A DNA stretch of 64,000 bases from Siphonodentalium dalli (Eukaryota > Mollusca > Scaphopoda > Gadilida > Siphonodentaliidae): NCBI GenBank assembly GCA_032622095.1, contig CP136061.1:496001-560000 (forward strand), read 5' to 3'. Positions 37,109 to 47,443 of the stretch are shown here, piece by piece. Made by a program: the position numbers and the translations under genes. The notes beneath the pieces were generated by a model. It made no database searches. It saw nothing but the letters and a program-made list of their open reading frames with translations, and was not told the DNA's origin. The number at the start of each line of letters is the position of its first letter. The stretch's first letter is position 1.

Positions 37109-37870
37109 CAGGGTTCGCGCTGGCCCAAAATTCCCAGGTGCCAACACTGTTGCCAATTGCATTATTTTTAGAGCCACTTTATACATTCTGTTGCCACTTT
37201 TTTCTGACCAGTATTTTTTGGTGCCACTTTTGAATTTGGTATTTAAAAAACAAACAAACAAGCAAATTACCTATTATATGTATATATTTATTTTATCGGT
37301 GATGCCTGTATGTCCAAAGAAATCAGTAACTTTTTTTATTTTAGAAGGGTGTTGCGTGTCTTAAATCTAACTTGCACTTACGATTCATATTTGCTGTATG
37401 TCACAGTTTGTGAAAGCTGAGTTACGAAAGAGATATTGATGATAATTTATCTAACACCTACTATCAACACACAACTTCCTAACGATGTAGACTTCAGGAA
37501 GCCCTTTGTTTTACTAATGTTTGTCAAATTGGAGTCAATAGCCGTACTTAGTGTTATCATCGAGTAGAAATTCGAAACCCTTTCACCCCCGTGATAAAAT
37601 AAGTCGATCTGACATAAGCCGCGAATCTATTATACCCTTTCAATTAGGACCCAATTAGCTATGTCGCGACGGGATATTGATGTGTGCTTTGTTTCCGACT
37701 GATTGACAGTAAGCTTTATTATATGCCCGATGGGTACCAATTGTCAAATGCCAAAAAGCTACCGGTAGGTGCCACTTTTTGTAGCCAATCCAGGCAATCG
37801 GGATTTTTTTGGAGCCATTTCATTTTTTTATAGCAATTTGCTAAATTGGCAATAGGCAGCGTGAACCCTG
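37109..37870. mobile_element. Non-autonomous hAT element, 762 bp, perfect 8-bp TSD
   Basis: The left end is CAGGGTTCGCGCTGGCCC; the right end on the minus strand is CAGGGTTCACGCTGCC. The flanks are the identical 8-bp GTACCAAA at 37101-37108 and 37871-37878. An 8-bp target duplication and CAGGG ends place it in the hAT superfamily. The interior near both ends is rich in TGCCACTTTT and GCCAATTT blocks and encodes no transposase. The same ends recur at 41803-42758 and, decayed, at 43832-44161. Confidence 0.93.
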
Positions 37871-37955
37871 GTACCAAAGGTGTTTCTATGAAGCTTCATG
37901 TGTGGTCTAACTAATGAAGTTAAAATCGCATTGCGATATTTCGCATTAGGTGTTT

Positions 37956-37995
37956 AACTGAAGGAACAGACTGAAATCACATTAAAAATTTAGCT
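37956..37995 (-). repeat. Right arm of perfect 40-bp inverted repeat (pair at 34719)
   Basis: Exact reverse complement of 34719-34758. Similarity continues inward to about 37926, including a shared TCGCATTGCGA-like block, and outward a few bases (CTCAC/GTGAG). Confidence 0.75.
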
Positions 37996-38015
37996 TTATT
38001 TAGCTACGTGAGCTC

Positions 38016-38845
38016 AACTGAGCTGAGCTATTAAATGACACTTTACAGGTTAGCGTGTTCGACTACTGGCAGTGGCACTGAGTAGGCCTACTGGCCAGAG
38101 TTTTCGCTTGAAACCCTGAACGATTCACTTTGACAAAACAAAAGTTGGGAGCTCGGTATGTGCCCATATCAATTCTTTGTATGCCTTCGTTTGTCTAGCT
38201 GAGGTGTCGTTCATCCTTTCGGAAAGTCAACCAGTCAGAAATTTCTAGAAATAAATTATATGTGATAAATGTTAAATATGCAACGAATCCCATTCTTAAC
38301 ACTTTACCAAAAGCTATTCACTATTCTATGTAAATTTATCCAATATGATAATTGTTTCCAAAAATATAGACAATTAATTTTGCCTTGAAATGGTTGCTGG
38401 GCCAGATTCCACCTTCATCAGATGATACCCATTATGAACAGATACCGGTATAGTAAACATGTGTTACATGGCTAATATATCTTGACTGGAGTTGGTCTGG
38501 AAATTAAAGAAAGTTAGAGGCAATGTCTCACTGTGTCCCATTTCTTACTGTGCACCACCTTACATAATGTACATGCACATGTATGTACACGACTGGGTAC
38601 CATCATTCCCAATGTTGAGAAGGAAGTATGTGTTCAGTTTTAAAGAATGGCTCAATGCCCATGCAAGAAGACTTTTTGTAATGTTTCTCATGGTGTAACT
38701 TCGACAGTTGGTTTTGATGAATTTTATAAAGTAAAATTCTTCCAGTAGAACAAAGGCAATGTTTATAAAGCTATCCCTGATGAAAAAGGTGTACATGTAT
38801 GATAATACAGTACCTGCATACATATCTATAAGATTCACTATTTCT
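38016..38845. other. Spacer without recognised features
   Basis: A GTTAGCGTGTTCGACTACTGG block at 38051 has a slight tRNA A-box look, but no convincing B box or cloverleaf follows. Open frames around 38492-38838 are on both strands and lack domains. Confidence 0.35.
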
Positions 38846-38849
38846 CATA

Positions 38850-39225
38850 CCCTGCTGGACAAAACAAGTGTCCATTGGCACCGCTGTGTATTTGCCGTTC
38901 GGCCGCGGTGTCAGAGTTTGTAACTGCAGTTGAGCACCGCGGCCGAGCGGCAAGTACACCGCGGCCAAACGTCAAGTACACACGTACACCATGGCCGAAG
39001 AGCAACTACAACGGGGCCGAATGGCATGTACACTGTGGTTAGATTTCTGGTTTGTTTTGTCAGTTTAATGAATGTACACAGTGGCAACTACACCATGGCC
39101 GAATGGCAAATACACCACGGCCCAACTGTAGTTAGCCGATGGAGTCGCGGTGTAGTTGCATTTCGGCGGCGGTGGCAATGCTAACCGCACCGTGGTTAAG
39201 TGGACACTTGTTTTGCCCAGCAGGG
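38850..39225. mobile_element. GC-rich MITE with ~25-bp inverted ends and TA flanks
   Basis: The left end CCCTGCTGGACAAAACAAGT (from 38850) matches the reverse complement of the right end (to 39225) over about 25 bp with one mismatch. TA lies on both sides, and outside it the symmetrical CTCA/TGAG continues. The interior holds several imperfect copies of a ~22-bp CCGCGGCCGAACGGCAAGTACA-like motif in both orientations, making it far more GC-rich than its surroundings. It is 376 bp if TA is the target duplication. Superfamily uncertain. Confidence 0.78.
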
Positions 39226-39610
39226 TATGAGCTTAGATCAGGACCAGGGATGCCGGGAGCACCAAAGGGCAAGGGGGGAAAACCAGTCAGGAGGGCACTT
39301 TTTGGGTACCCACTGGACTACTCTGGATCAGGGCAAGGGGGGGCAAGTGCCCCCACATGCCCCCCTTTTCCGGCGTCACTGATCAGGACTTTCCAAATGT
39401 CACTTGGAGGAGAGTTTCCATTTTGCAACAAATCAGCTACATGTATGTTTCCAATACACAAAATTAAATCCTATAGTGAACATTGAAGAAAGGAATATGG
39501 AAGTTAAAGAAGAGAATATTTATGTATTATTAATTTTTTTTATTTATAAATATTTTGTTTTTAAGCACAAATGTAACACACTGTCTGATGGTGGTTGAAC
39601 AATATGGTGC
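39226..39610. other. G-rich spacer, no gene recognised
   Basis: 39235-39400 has runs such as AAGGGGGG and CAAGGGGGGG and a matching C-rich stretch (GCCCCCACATGCCCCCC), so it may fold. Overlapping open frames exist in several frames, which is typical of G-rich DNA and not of a gene. Confidence 0.4.
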
Positions 39611-39620
39611 AAGGTTTGTC

Positions 39621-40122
39621 TCTCACATGCTCAGGTTGTGAGGGGGAGGGGTGTATCTCACATGCTCAGGTTGTGAGGGGGAGGGGGTGTATCTCACATG
39701 CTCAGGTTGTGAGGGGGAGGGGGTGTATCTCACATGCTCAGGTTGTGAGGGGGAGGGGGTGTATCTCACATGCTCAGGTTGTGAGGGGGAGGGGGTGTAT
39801 CTCAAATGCTCAGGTTGTGATGGGGAGGGGGTGTATCTCACATGCTCAGGTTGTGAGGGGGAGGGGGTGTATCTCACATGCTCAGGTTGTGAGGGGGAGG
39901 GGGTGTATCTCACATGCTCAGGTTGTGAGGGGGAGGGGGTGTATCTCACATGCTCAGGTTGTGAGGGGGTGGGGTGTATCTCACATGCTCAGGTTGTGAG
40001 GGGGTGGGGGTGTATCTCACATGCTCAGGTTGTGAGGGGGTGGGGGTGTATCTCACATGCTCAGGTTGTGAGAGGGTGGGGGTGTATCTCACATGCTCAG
40101 GTTGTGAGGGGAGGGGGTGTAT
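39621..40122 (+). repeat. Minisatellite, 14 copies of a 36-bp G-rich unit
   Basis: The unit reads CTCACATGCTCAGGTTGTGAG followed by GGGGAGGGGGTGTAT. Fourteen copies are present, mostly 36 bp (some 35). Because 36 is a multiple of three, open frames run through on both strands; these are artefacts of the repeat. Each unit has a CTCAC/GTGAG hairpin and G-runs that could form quadruplexes. Units 11-13 share a GAG to GTG change in the G-run. Confidence 0.95.
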
Positions 40123-40178
40123 ACATCTCAATCGGCTTTTCGTTCATTCCTCCCGATGACACCTGATCGCATGATAGA

Positions 40179-40383
40179 CAAGCCTTGAAATAGTGTGTCT
40201 GTCATTTGCAGAATGAGGTCCCCAGAGCACCCTCTGGGAACCTTATTCTGCTGAGATGTAAGCAGAATGAGGTCCCCAGAGGGTGAATTTGGTGATGCTA
40301 GCCCACTATGCGGGGTAGCATCACTAAATTCACCCTCTGGGGACCTCATTCTGCAAATGACAGACACACTATTGCAAGGCTTG
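40179..40383. mobile_element. Foldback hAT-type MITE, 205 bp, 49-bp TIRs
   Basis: The left arm (CAAGCCTTGAAATAGTGTGT...) and right arm match as inverted repeats over 49 bp with one mismatch. The flanks ATGATAGA (40171-40178) and ATGATAAA (40384-40391) form an 8-bp duplication with one change, as in hAT elements. Inside, a second copy of the GCAGAATGAGGTCCCCAGAG block makes a nested inverted repeat, so almost the whole element can fold. No coding capacity. Confidence 0.88.
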
Positions 40384-40391
40384 ATGATAAA

Positions 40392-40914
40392 CCAATCCCA
40401 ACTTATTTTAGAATTCTAACCTCTGAATTTGTAACAACAGCTAGTTTGGGAGGAGGAAAATGTCACTAAATCTATCATGTAAATGTCAATTGTCTTCAAA
40501 TAGAACATACATCTGTCTCCATGGGTGTGTACATATAAGCCAATGACTCTTAGTGATGCCTCCGTCCTGGTGGCTCAATTGGGTGGAAAATGTTGTCTTT
40601 GTATGGTTTGCAGAGTTATCATACCTGGAAGCATCAACCTATGAGTTAGCCGTCTGCGCCATTGATAAGTTCATTGATACACAGCTGTGGAAGATTTTGT
40701 ATATTGCCTCTATTTTTGCATATTTAAACAATATACATACATGTACCCGGTATGAACATGTCTATATACTTGTTTCCTGTACATTTCAATGATATTCAAC
40801 ACTTTCCGTGATAACAAACCATACATGAATGCTGCAATGCTTATTATACTGCAATGAAACACTCACCTCTTCAATGAATTAGCACCCCATCTCATCAGAT
40901 AAAAGAGATGGTAC
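40392..40914. other. Spacer, nothing recognised
   Basis: AT-rich, with ordinary short open frames and no splice-bounded coding segment or repeat family that I could identify. Confidence 0.4.
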
Positions 40915-41600
40915 ATTGTGCATTTAATGCTGCCACCAAACCGGCTTCTTAGTGTGTCACATTCACAACTCAAATACATGTACTGGTATGCTACCATGCA
41001 ATACACACTAATCAGATTTTTGCCAGTGTTATGGCCCTTTTTTCAACTTTGTCCGTCCGTACAAACATTTTGCATTATTGTTCAGCAACCGCTGGGCAGA
41101 TTTAGCTGATATTTGGTATGGTCATAGAGCAGCATGGGGGAACAGCTACATGCATAGCGCGAGTTTCGTCCACCCATTTTCACCAGAGTTATGGCCCTTT
41201 TTTACTTAGAAAATTAAATTTTTCTCTTGTTTTTTGGGGGTTTCCAGATGATAGCGTGAGCTTTGGTAGTACGATTGCAAATCCCGTATTTTTGGGGATC
41301 AGTTATATGAAAATACATTTCAAGTGCGAATTTGGGTATGATCTGATGATTTTTGCCAGAGTTATGGCCTTTTTTTCAATTTAGAAATTTTTTAATTTTC
41401 GCTTGTTTTTGGGTTTCCGGATCGCTTGTTTTTGGGTTTCCGGAATTTCTAGTACAAACTTCTTTTGGAATGGTCATATATACCTCCTCGGATTTCCGCA
41501 GTTTCGTCCATGCTTAATCCGAATTGCTACCGTCGGGGGCAAATGCCACGCGACAGCGTACCTCTTGTTGGATCATGCAAAGGTGACGTAAGAGAGTAAA
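40915..41600 (+). repeat. Dispersed repeat with GAGTTATGGCCCTTTTTT modules
   Basis: Three modules each contain a CCAG(A/T)GTTATGGCC(C)TTTTTT block (near 41023, 41181 and 41355), preceded by a 'TTTGGTATG' or 'GCGAATTTGGGTATG' block. Near 41400-41440 an 18-20-bp CGCTTGTTTTTGGGTTTCCG is directly duplicated. The same blocks recur at 44975, 45247, 53265, 58325 and 59765, so this is a mobile or amplified family with ~150-170 bp modules. Confidence 0.7.
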
Positions 41601-41729
41601 TTGAACTTCATCCTTTATAACTTCTCCCTGATAACAGTCTGTTTCTCACTAATAATCTAATAGGGACAAGTGACTTCTCCCAATTTGATTTCTCTCGCAT
41701 GGTCCCTGCATTCTACAGATTAGTGCCTA

Positions 41730-42860
41730 CAGTAATGCCGTAAATAATCGACTCCTTAACCACAGCAGAATTATGGTTATTTTTTCAGGATTTAGTTGGA
41801 AACAGTGTTCACGCTGGCCCAGAAATTTCTTTAACCATTATTTTTAGCCAAATGCCAATTTTTTTAGCCACTTTGAATTTACTTTAGCCACTTGTTTGGG
41901 AAAATAAATTGAACGTATATATTACATTTTATTGACAAAAGAAAATAATAACAATGTAATATGAGTAATAACATCCTGCCAAGCGATTCCACATACAATA
42001 AAAGGTTTTAGACCATCGCAAATGAAAACAAATTGCGGTGTATTAACATATAGCGAAAATATGCAATACGATATCTGAACGCAACCTAAAGTTTTATTTA
42101 TTCGCGAGTTTGTGCATAGTTTTATCTATGCCTATGCGTATCTGGTACATATGTGTTCAATTCGCGGGAAAATAGCAAGTATTCCCTGGTGACTACGCAA
42201 TTAGGATAATTTAATCGCGGCTAGTTGGACAGTAGTAATGTTCATATTCAGAACCCTTAAACCTTGATTCATGCACAGTGCATTATTGTGTATACACGTA
42301 GCACCTTATAAACGAAGAAGAAGACAGATCGTTCGGTTTTGTAAAAAGTTGGAATTAATAGGGATGAAACTGCAAATGCAAGAAATTCTTTTTGGAAACT
42401 TGACTCGCAACAAAAACCTCCGTCACTTAAAGTAATTAAGCATCTTTCCCTTATCCCCACTCAAAAGATGCGTTTATTACAACACAAAGTGTCTGCCATT
42501 GACACTGCATGAAATCAACACCAATGTACACCTATTAATAATTGCTACAAGCACATCGGATCGTGTAAAATACACGAGGTGGCGACGCCTTTGTTGTACG
42601 GATGTCAGCTGCGCGTGATGTTATAAGACCAATGACTGCTGGTGTGTTTATAATTGCCACCATGTCCATATGAGAGGAAATTAATTTAGCCATTTTTTTC
42701 GCCATTTACAATTTATTTTCGCCAATGGCTTAAATGGCTACCGCCAGCGTCAACACTGGTTGGAAACATGGCTTGTTGCCATTCACCGGAAAGCTTTCAG
42801 TGAGTAACGTTACCCATAATTCTGCTGTGGTTAAGGAGTCGATTATTTAGGGCATTACTG
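41730..42860. mobile_element. TA-type MITE with ~50-bp TIRs, interrupted by an hAT element
   Basis: The left arm starts CAGTAATGCCGTAAATAATC (41730) and the right arm ends with its reverse complement (42860), matching for about 50 bp with two or three differences. TA flanks both ends (41728-41729 and 42861-42862). Removing the nested 956-bp hAT element and one of its 8-bp duplications leaves a 167-bp MITE. TA duplication and CAGT ends fit a Tc1/mariner-type MITE. A related solitary end, CAGTAATGCCCTAA, occurs near 61381. Confidence 0.88.
41803..42758. mobile_element. Non-autonomous hAT element, 956 bp, nested, perfect 8-bp TSD
   Basis: The left end is CAGTGTTCACGCTGGCCC; the right end on the minus strand is CAGTGTTGACGCTGGCGG. 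Both flanks are GTTGGAAA (41795-41802 and 42759-42766). The terminal regions carry TTAGCCA and CGCCATTT blocks like its relative at 37109. It is inserted in the spacer of a TA-type MITE, so it is the younger of the two. No transposase frame is visible. Confidence 0.93.
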
Positions 42861-42862
42861 TA

Positions 42863-43436
42863 CATCACAAATGAAACCCGAACTATAAAATAAAAGCATC
42901 TTCACACTGTCACGACAAAACAATCCCTGTATGTGCCTGAATAAACCTTGTAAGTATGTTTTTTTTAATAATTCATGGATTCTAGGATAAGTGGTGTGTA
43001 ATAAACACTGACCGACACGTGCCTTAATGGGTTTGACGATATGGCACTTGTGCCACTCGTTCTATCCTTCTGCGTTACCACTTGTGCTGCATTGACAAAC
43101 CCATCAACACACTCATGTCATTATGTGTATATTCCCCTAAGAGACTTAACCTATCTTACCTTGTTATTTCTCACTATTTTTGGGTATCGAAAACATAGAA
43201 AAAATACATATAATGCATAGAAATAAAATTAGCGCCATTGAAAACAAATTAGCAGTTTGATTATGTTAATATGACAAAATATTATTACAAGATATGTTCA
43301 CCATTGAATTGTTATGTGTCAATGTTTTTCTATATTTGCTATATGGACCCAATAAAATAGGCTGTGTCTGACTTTTGGATCAAATTCATTTCAGTAATGA
43401 ATAAATTTATTTAAAAATAAAATATCAATATAATTT
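42863..43436. other. Spacer, nothing recognised
   Basis: It contains an inverted pair of short blocks (TGGGTTTGACG near 43028 and GACAAACCCATCA near 43095) that could form a ~75-nt hairpin-like structure. Otherwise AT-rich with no gene seen. Confidence 0.4.
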
Positions 43437-43603
43437 TCAAGTGTGAGAACTTTGAAACTCCAATTGTACAGATGAGCTTATCATAGCATACAGACCACAG
43501 CCCAGTACACAACCATAACATGAACAAACAATAAGACAGCTCTGTATGGTTCTATATAAAATACTGCTCAAAAATAAAAAAAACGAAGAGGGTGTTGCAC
43601 TGT

Positions 43604-43627
43604 GGGGGGGGGGGGGGGGGGGGGGGG
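43604..43627. repeat. Poly-G tract, 24 bp
   Basis: Twenty-four consecutive G, the longest homopolymer G run in the window. It is followed by TGTATCGATTG and a (GA)n stretch at 43647-43670. Confidence 0.95.
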
Positions 43628-43831
43628 TGTATCGATTGTTCACTGAGAGAGAAAAAGAGAGAGAGAGAGAAATCAATCACATGTATAAAAACCCACGAGT
43701 CCTACAGTGTACAGTAGCTTATCATAGCACACAGACCACAGACCAGTACACAATGATAAAATGGACAAACAATAAGACAGCTCTGTATGGTTCTAACAAA
43801 ATGCATGTACTGCTGCAAAATAAAAAATGAA

Positions 43832-44161
43832 GAGGGTCCGCGCTGAACCGAAATTTAATTTTGCCAAATAATTTGCCAAATGAAAATAATGTTTGTCAAA
43901 TTCAAATAGAATTTGCCAAATGTTATCCCTGAGAGTATCATATTGGTAATCCCTCCATCCACTGATAATAATGTTACCAGATTAACTGCATCTTATTGGA
44001 GGTGTTAACTTTTCCGAAACCACATAAAACACCACCAATATAATTCTATTGTAATAGTTTCCAAAAACAAATGGAAAACTTTTGCCAAATGAAAATATTT
44101 TTTGCCAAATGTGAATTATTTTTGCCATTGGCAAATTTGGCATGTGGCATCGCAAACCCTG
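43832..44161. mobile_element. Decayed hAT-like element, ~330 bp
   Basis: The left end AGGGTCCGCGCTGAACC and the right end (minus strand CAGGGTTTGCGATGCC) match the CAGGGTTCGCGCTGGCC ends at 37109 and 41803. The interior repeats TTTGCCAAAT many times. The flanks do not match as a target duplication. The neighbouring paralogue at 43590 shows the site without it, so insertion is supported even though the duplication is lost. Confidence 0.75.
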
Positions 44162-44365
44162 GGTGTGGGGGGTGTATCTATCATTCACCAAGAGAGAGAA
44201 GAGAGGAGAGGAGAGAGAACAACCATAGCAGGTAAAATGGACAAACTATAATGCAGCTCTCTGAGAGAGAGAGAGAGAGGAGAGAGAGGTATATATTCAG
44301 CATTAAAGATCCTGCTCCAGTGCATTCTCTTATATAGCATATGTGAGGCCCCCTAAGTGAATAAG

Positions 44366-44491
44366 CTGGACTATGCCTTTATTAACTGGACTATGCCTTT
44401 ATTAACTGGACTATGCCTTTAGTAACTGGACTATGCCTTTAGTAACTGGACTATGCCTTTAGTAACTGGACTACATGTATGCCTTTAATAA
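44366..44491 (+). repeat. Minisatellite, six copies of a 20-bp unit
   Basis: The unit is CTGGACTATGCCTTTATTAA, with T to G changes in copies 3-5. The sixth copy has a short CATGTA insertion. Confidence 0.93.
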
Positions 44492-44499
44492 ACGGACAA

Positions 44500-45512
44500 T
44501 GCACACATACTGCATTATACTGCACATAAACTCAACAGTCCTGTAGTGTACCTTATCATAGTGTACCACATACCTGAGTGAACAAACATAATAAAAAGGA
44601 CAAACAATACAGATCCTCTAGATGCTTTGATATAAAGCTCATTGTTAGAGAGTCAATATCCAACCATCAAACCCCCCATGAATCGGTCTGATATCAGTTC
44701 GGCCTAATTATTTTCAGGTACAGAAAACAGTAATACATGGAAACGGGGGGCATCCAGCCCTTGACCCAAAATTGTTTCAGTTTTAGCAAGTTTTTTTCTC
44801 GACATCCACTCCCCCTAGAAACACAAAATCAAAATGTTTTGGAAGAATATTAGAATTTTCACCACTTACTAATGCGTTTCCTATTAACTACGTATTACAG
44901 GTTTGTGTATCCGTATGTGATTAGCTTAGTTTGACATGGCACTGATCGCTTATGCAACTTGTCCATTTTTCACCAGAGTTATGGCCCGTTGTTGGAATTG
45001 CCACAGGCATATTTCGCCACGCCCTATCAATGCTCTTTTTCAGGTTTGGGAAGGGAGTGCAACAAATGTTCACATCTACCTGCATCTACTGGATTAAACT
45101 TGCAGATCTTGCAGCCCAGCTTATAATAGCACAATTGCCCTTAAAATATCATATTTTTTTTCAGGTGGTGCAAAATAAAACTATTCACATCTACTGGATT
45201 AAACTACAGATCCTACAGTCTAGCGTATCATAGCAAAATTACCCTTACATCAGAGTTATGGCTCTTTGTTGGAATTACTACGGGATATTTTGCCATGCTC
45301 TAGCTATGCTCTTTTTCAGGTTTTGAAAGGGGGTGCAGAAAAAAAGCTAGTCACATCTACTGCATTAAACTGCAGTCTAGCTTATAGCACTATTACAATA
45401 TCTTATTTTTGTTCAGGTTTTGAAAGGGGGTGCAAAATAAAAATATTCACACCCACTGTGTATACCAGTAAACAACAGATCCTACGCCCAGCTGCACAGT
45501 TCAGTGGACAAC
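44500..45512 (+). repeat. Degenerate ~115-bp tandem modules
   Basis: Modules near 45045, 45160, 45315 and 45415 share a T-rich CAGGTTTTGAAAGGGGGTGC block, TTCACATCTACTG(C/G)ATTAAACT, CTAGCTTATCATAGCA and TTACCCTTACAATATCTTAT. The T-rich CAGG stretches mimic splice acceptors but occur in every module. Modules of the same family continue at 48830-49320. A GAGTTATGGCCC block is at 44975 and a relative at 45247. Confidence 0.7.
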
Positions 45513-45548
45513 AATAAAAGAGACCAAACAATACTGATGCTCTATTCA

Positions 45549-45817
45549 TCCTTTCATGACTTGAGATTCCTGAAATTTTGTGAAAATCCTTTGCAAATAC
45601 ATTCTCTTATATATGTGAGTCTCCCAAAGGGAGTCTTGCATATATATCGGTACTAGTAACAGAATGCATTAGCCTAACAATATTTACCTTCATCTGTGTA
45701 AGCCAGTGCCTTATATACATGTATACGAGGCTCCCTATGGTAAACTCACATATATAAGAGAATGCAGTGGCACAGGATCTTTAATGCCACATCAATGCAG
45801 CTCCAGTCATGAAAGGA
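45549..45817. mobile_element. TTAA-type MITE, 269 bp
   Basis: The left end is TCCTTTCATGACTTGAG and the right end is the reverse complement of TCCTTTCATGACTGGAG. The right flank is TTAA; the left flank is TTCA, a decayed TTAA. TTAA targets suggest a piggyBac-type helper. The interior carries one TCTCTTATATATG hairpin unit. A second copy lies at about 47023-47291 through the 1474-bp duplication. Confidence 0.75.
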
Positions 45818-45969
45818 TTAACATAAAATACTTCTGTAACAATATAAATGAAATGTAAAACTGTCTCTAACATGTCTGAAAGTCATTATAATTTGCAGCC
45901 TAGTTTATCATACATTACCCTTACAATATATTATATTATATATTTAGGGGAGGCACATCTACTGATTAA

Positions 45970-46180
45970 CCCTTGAGTGCCAGGGGCCGATTTCATCGGC
46001 CCTAAACCTACAAAATAAGTCTGTTAAGAATATAAGAATAAATTATTAAAATTGTAAAATGTTAGGCCAATGCATTCTCTTATATATGCAAGGCGACCTA
46101 TGGTCGACTCGCATATATAAGAGAATGCATTGGCACAGGGTATATGGGTTGATACAAAAATCGACCTGGCACTCAAAGGG
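45970..46180. mobile_element. TTAA-type MITE, 211 bp, copy A
   Basis: The ends read CCCTTGAGTGCCAGG and, on the minus strand, CCCTTTGAGTGCCAGG, flanked by TTAA on both sides (45966-45969 and 46181-46184). Inside are a GGCCGATTTCATCGGCC hairpin and a longer hairpin (GCATTCTCTTATATATG...CATATATAAGAGAATGC). This fits a piggyBac-type MITE; no coding sequence. Confidence 0.88.
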
Positions 46181-46287
46181 TTAAAACTACAGATTCTACA
46201 GCCTACATGTAGATTATTACAGCATACAGCTGCATACATGTAGTTCAGTGGACAACAATAAAATAGTCCAAACAATACTGCTCTCTG

Positions 46288-46570
46288 TTAACCTTGCATG
46301 ACTGGAATTACCTCCCTTATTAACCCTTCCATGACTGGAGTTACGTCCCTTAATAACCCTTCCATGACTGGAGTTACCTCCCTTAACCCTTCCATGATTG
46401 GAGTTACCTCCCTTATAAACCTTCCATGACTGGAGTTACCTCCCTTAATAACCCTTCCATGACTGGAGTAATACCTCCCTTATTAACCCTTCCATGACTG
46501 GAGTTACCTACCTTATTAACCTTCCATGACTGGAGTTACCTCCCTTAATAACCCTTCCATGACTGGAGCT
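46288..46570 (+). repeat. 33-bp minisatellite, nine units, copy A
   Basis: The unit is TAACCCTTCCATGACTGGAG followed by TTACCTCCCTTAA. The last unit reads into GCTCCCTGAAATTTTCCTAAAA, which matches the inside of the TTAA-type MITE at 45549. The unit therefore looks like a multiplied MITE left end, with each unit beginning in a TTAA-like target. Confidence 0.88.
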
Positions 46571-46601
46571 CCCTGAAATTTTCCTAAAACCCTGTGCCAG
46601 G

Positions 46602-46983
46602 GCATTCTCTTATATATGTGAGTTTCTCATAGGGAGCCTTGCATATATAAGAGAATACATTGGCCTAACAATATTTACCTTGATCTTTGTAAGCCAGTGT
46701 AATCTCTTATATATGTGAGTTTCCCATAGGGAGCCTCGCTTATATAAGAGAATGCATTGGTCTAACAATATTTACCTTGATCTTTGTAAGCCAGTGCATT
46801 CTCTTATATATGTGAGTTTCCCATAGGGAGCCTCGCATATATAAGAGAATGCATTGGTCTAACAATATTTACCTTGATCTTTGTAAGCCAGTGCATTCTC
46901 TTATATATGTGAGTTTCCAATAGGGATCCTCGCATATATAAGAGAATGTAATGGCCTAACAATATTTACCTTGATCTTTGTAA
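46602..46983 (+). repeat. Hairpin-unit array, four ~97-bp units (copy A)
   Basis: Each unit contains GCATTCTCTTATATATGTGAG, a 15-nt loop that itself pairs (TCCC-ATA-GGGA), and CTCGCATATATAAGAGAATGC. That gives a stem of about 21 bp with one G-U wobble. A ~36-bp spacer, TGGCCTAACAATATTTACC and on to TTTGTAAGCC, separates the hairpins. Confidence 0.9.
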
Positions 46984-47443
46984 GCCAATAAAAGAGACCA
47001 AACAATACTGATGCTCTATTCATCCTTTCATGACTTGAGATTCCTGAAATTTTGTGAAAATCCTTTGCAAATACATTCTCTTATATATGTGAGTCTCCCA
47101 AAGGGAGTCTTGCATATATATCGGTACTAGTAACAGAATGCATTAGCCTAACAATATTTACCTTCATCTGTGTAAGCCAGTGCCTTATATACATGTATAC
47201 GAGGCTCCCTATGGTAAACTCACATATATAAGAGAATGCAGTGGCACAGGATCTTTAATGCCGCATCAATGCAGCTCCAGTCATGAAAGGATTAACATAA
47301 AATACTTCTGTAACAATATAAATGAAATGTAAAACTGTCTCTAACATGTCTGAAAGTCATTATAATTTGCAGCCTAGTTTATCATACATTACCCTTACAA
47401 TATATTATATTATATATTTAGGGGAGGCACATCTACTGATTAA

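Larger units (their letters stand above)
43470..44290. repeat. Two copies of a ~160-bp repeat with poly-G and GA tracts
   Basis: 43470-43680 and 43705-43833 plus 44162-44290 share CTTATCATAGCA(T/C)ACAGACCACAG, CAATAAGACAGCTCTGTATG, GAAGAGGGT, the GGGGGTGTATC block, and a GA-rich tail. Copy 2 is split by an hAT-like element after GAAGAGGG. Copy 1 carries the 24-bp poly-G tract. The same GACAAACAATA/GGTTTAATATAA blocks recur at 44560-44640, 45500-45540, 46250-46280 and 49255-49320. Confidence 0.75.
45513..46986. repeat. 1474-bp tandem duplication, copy A
   Basis: This segment is repeated directly after itself (copy B, 46987 to about 48463) with roughly 99% identity. It holds two TTAA-type MITEs, a degenerate module, a 33-bp minisatellite and four hairpin units. 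One clear difference is a 3-bp shortening of one minisatellite unit near 46385. No gene is present. Confidence 0.93.

Noticed and set aside
38050-38125. A tRNA-like or SINE-like stretch (GTTAGCGTGTTCGACTACTGG).
   Set aside because: An A-box-like block is present, but no B box at the proper distance and no cloverleaf could be drawn.
39595-40166. Repeat proteins on both strands (CSGCEGEGVYLT and SQPEHVRYTPSP types).
   Set aside because: They come from a 36-bp G-rich minisatellite, which is open in several frames on both strands at once.
43546-43830. A plus-strand frame through the 24-bp poly-G tract.
   Set aside because: It runs through homopolymer and (GA)n sequence within a repeat family; it is an artefact.
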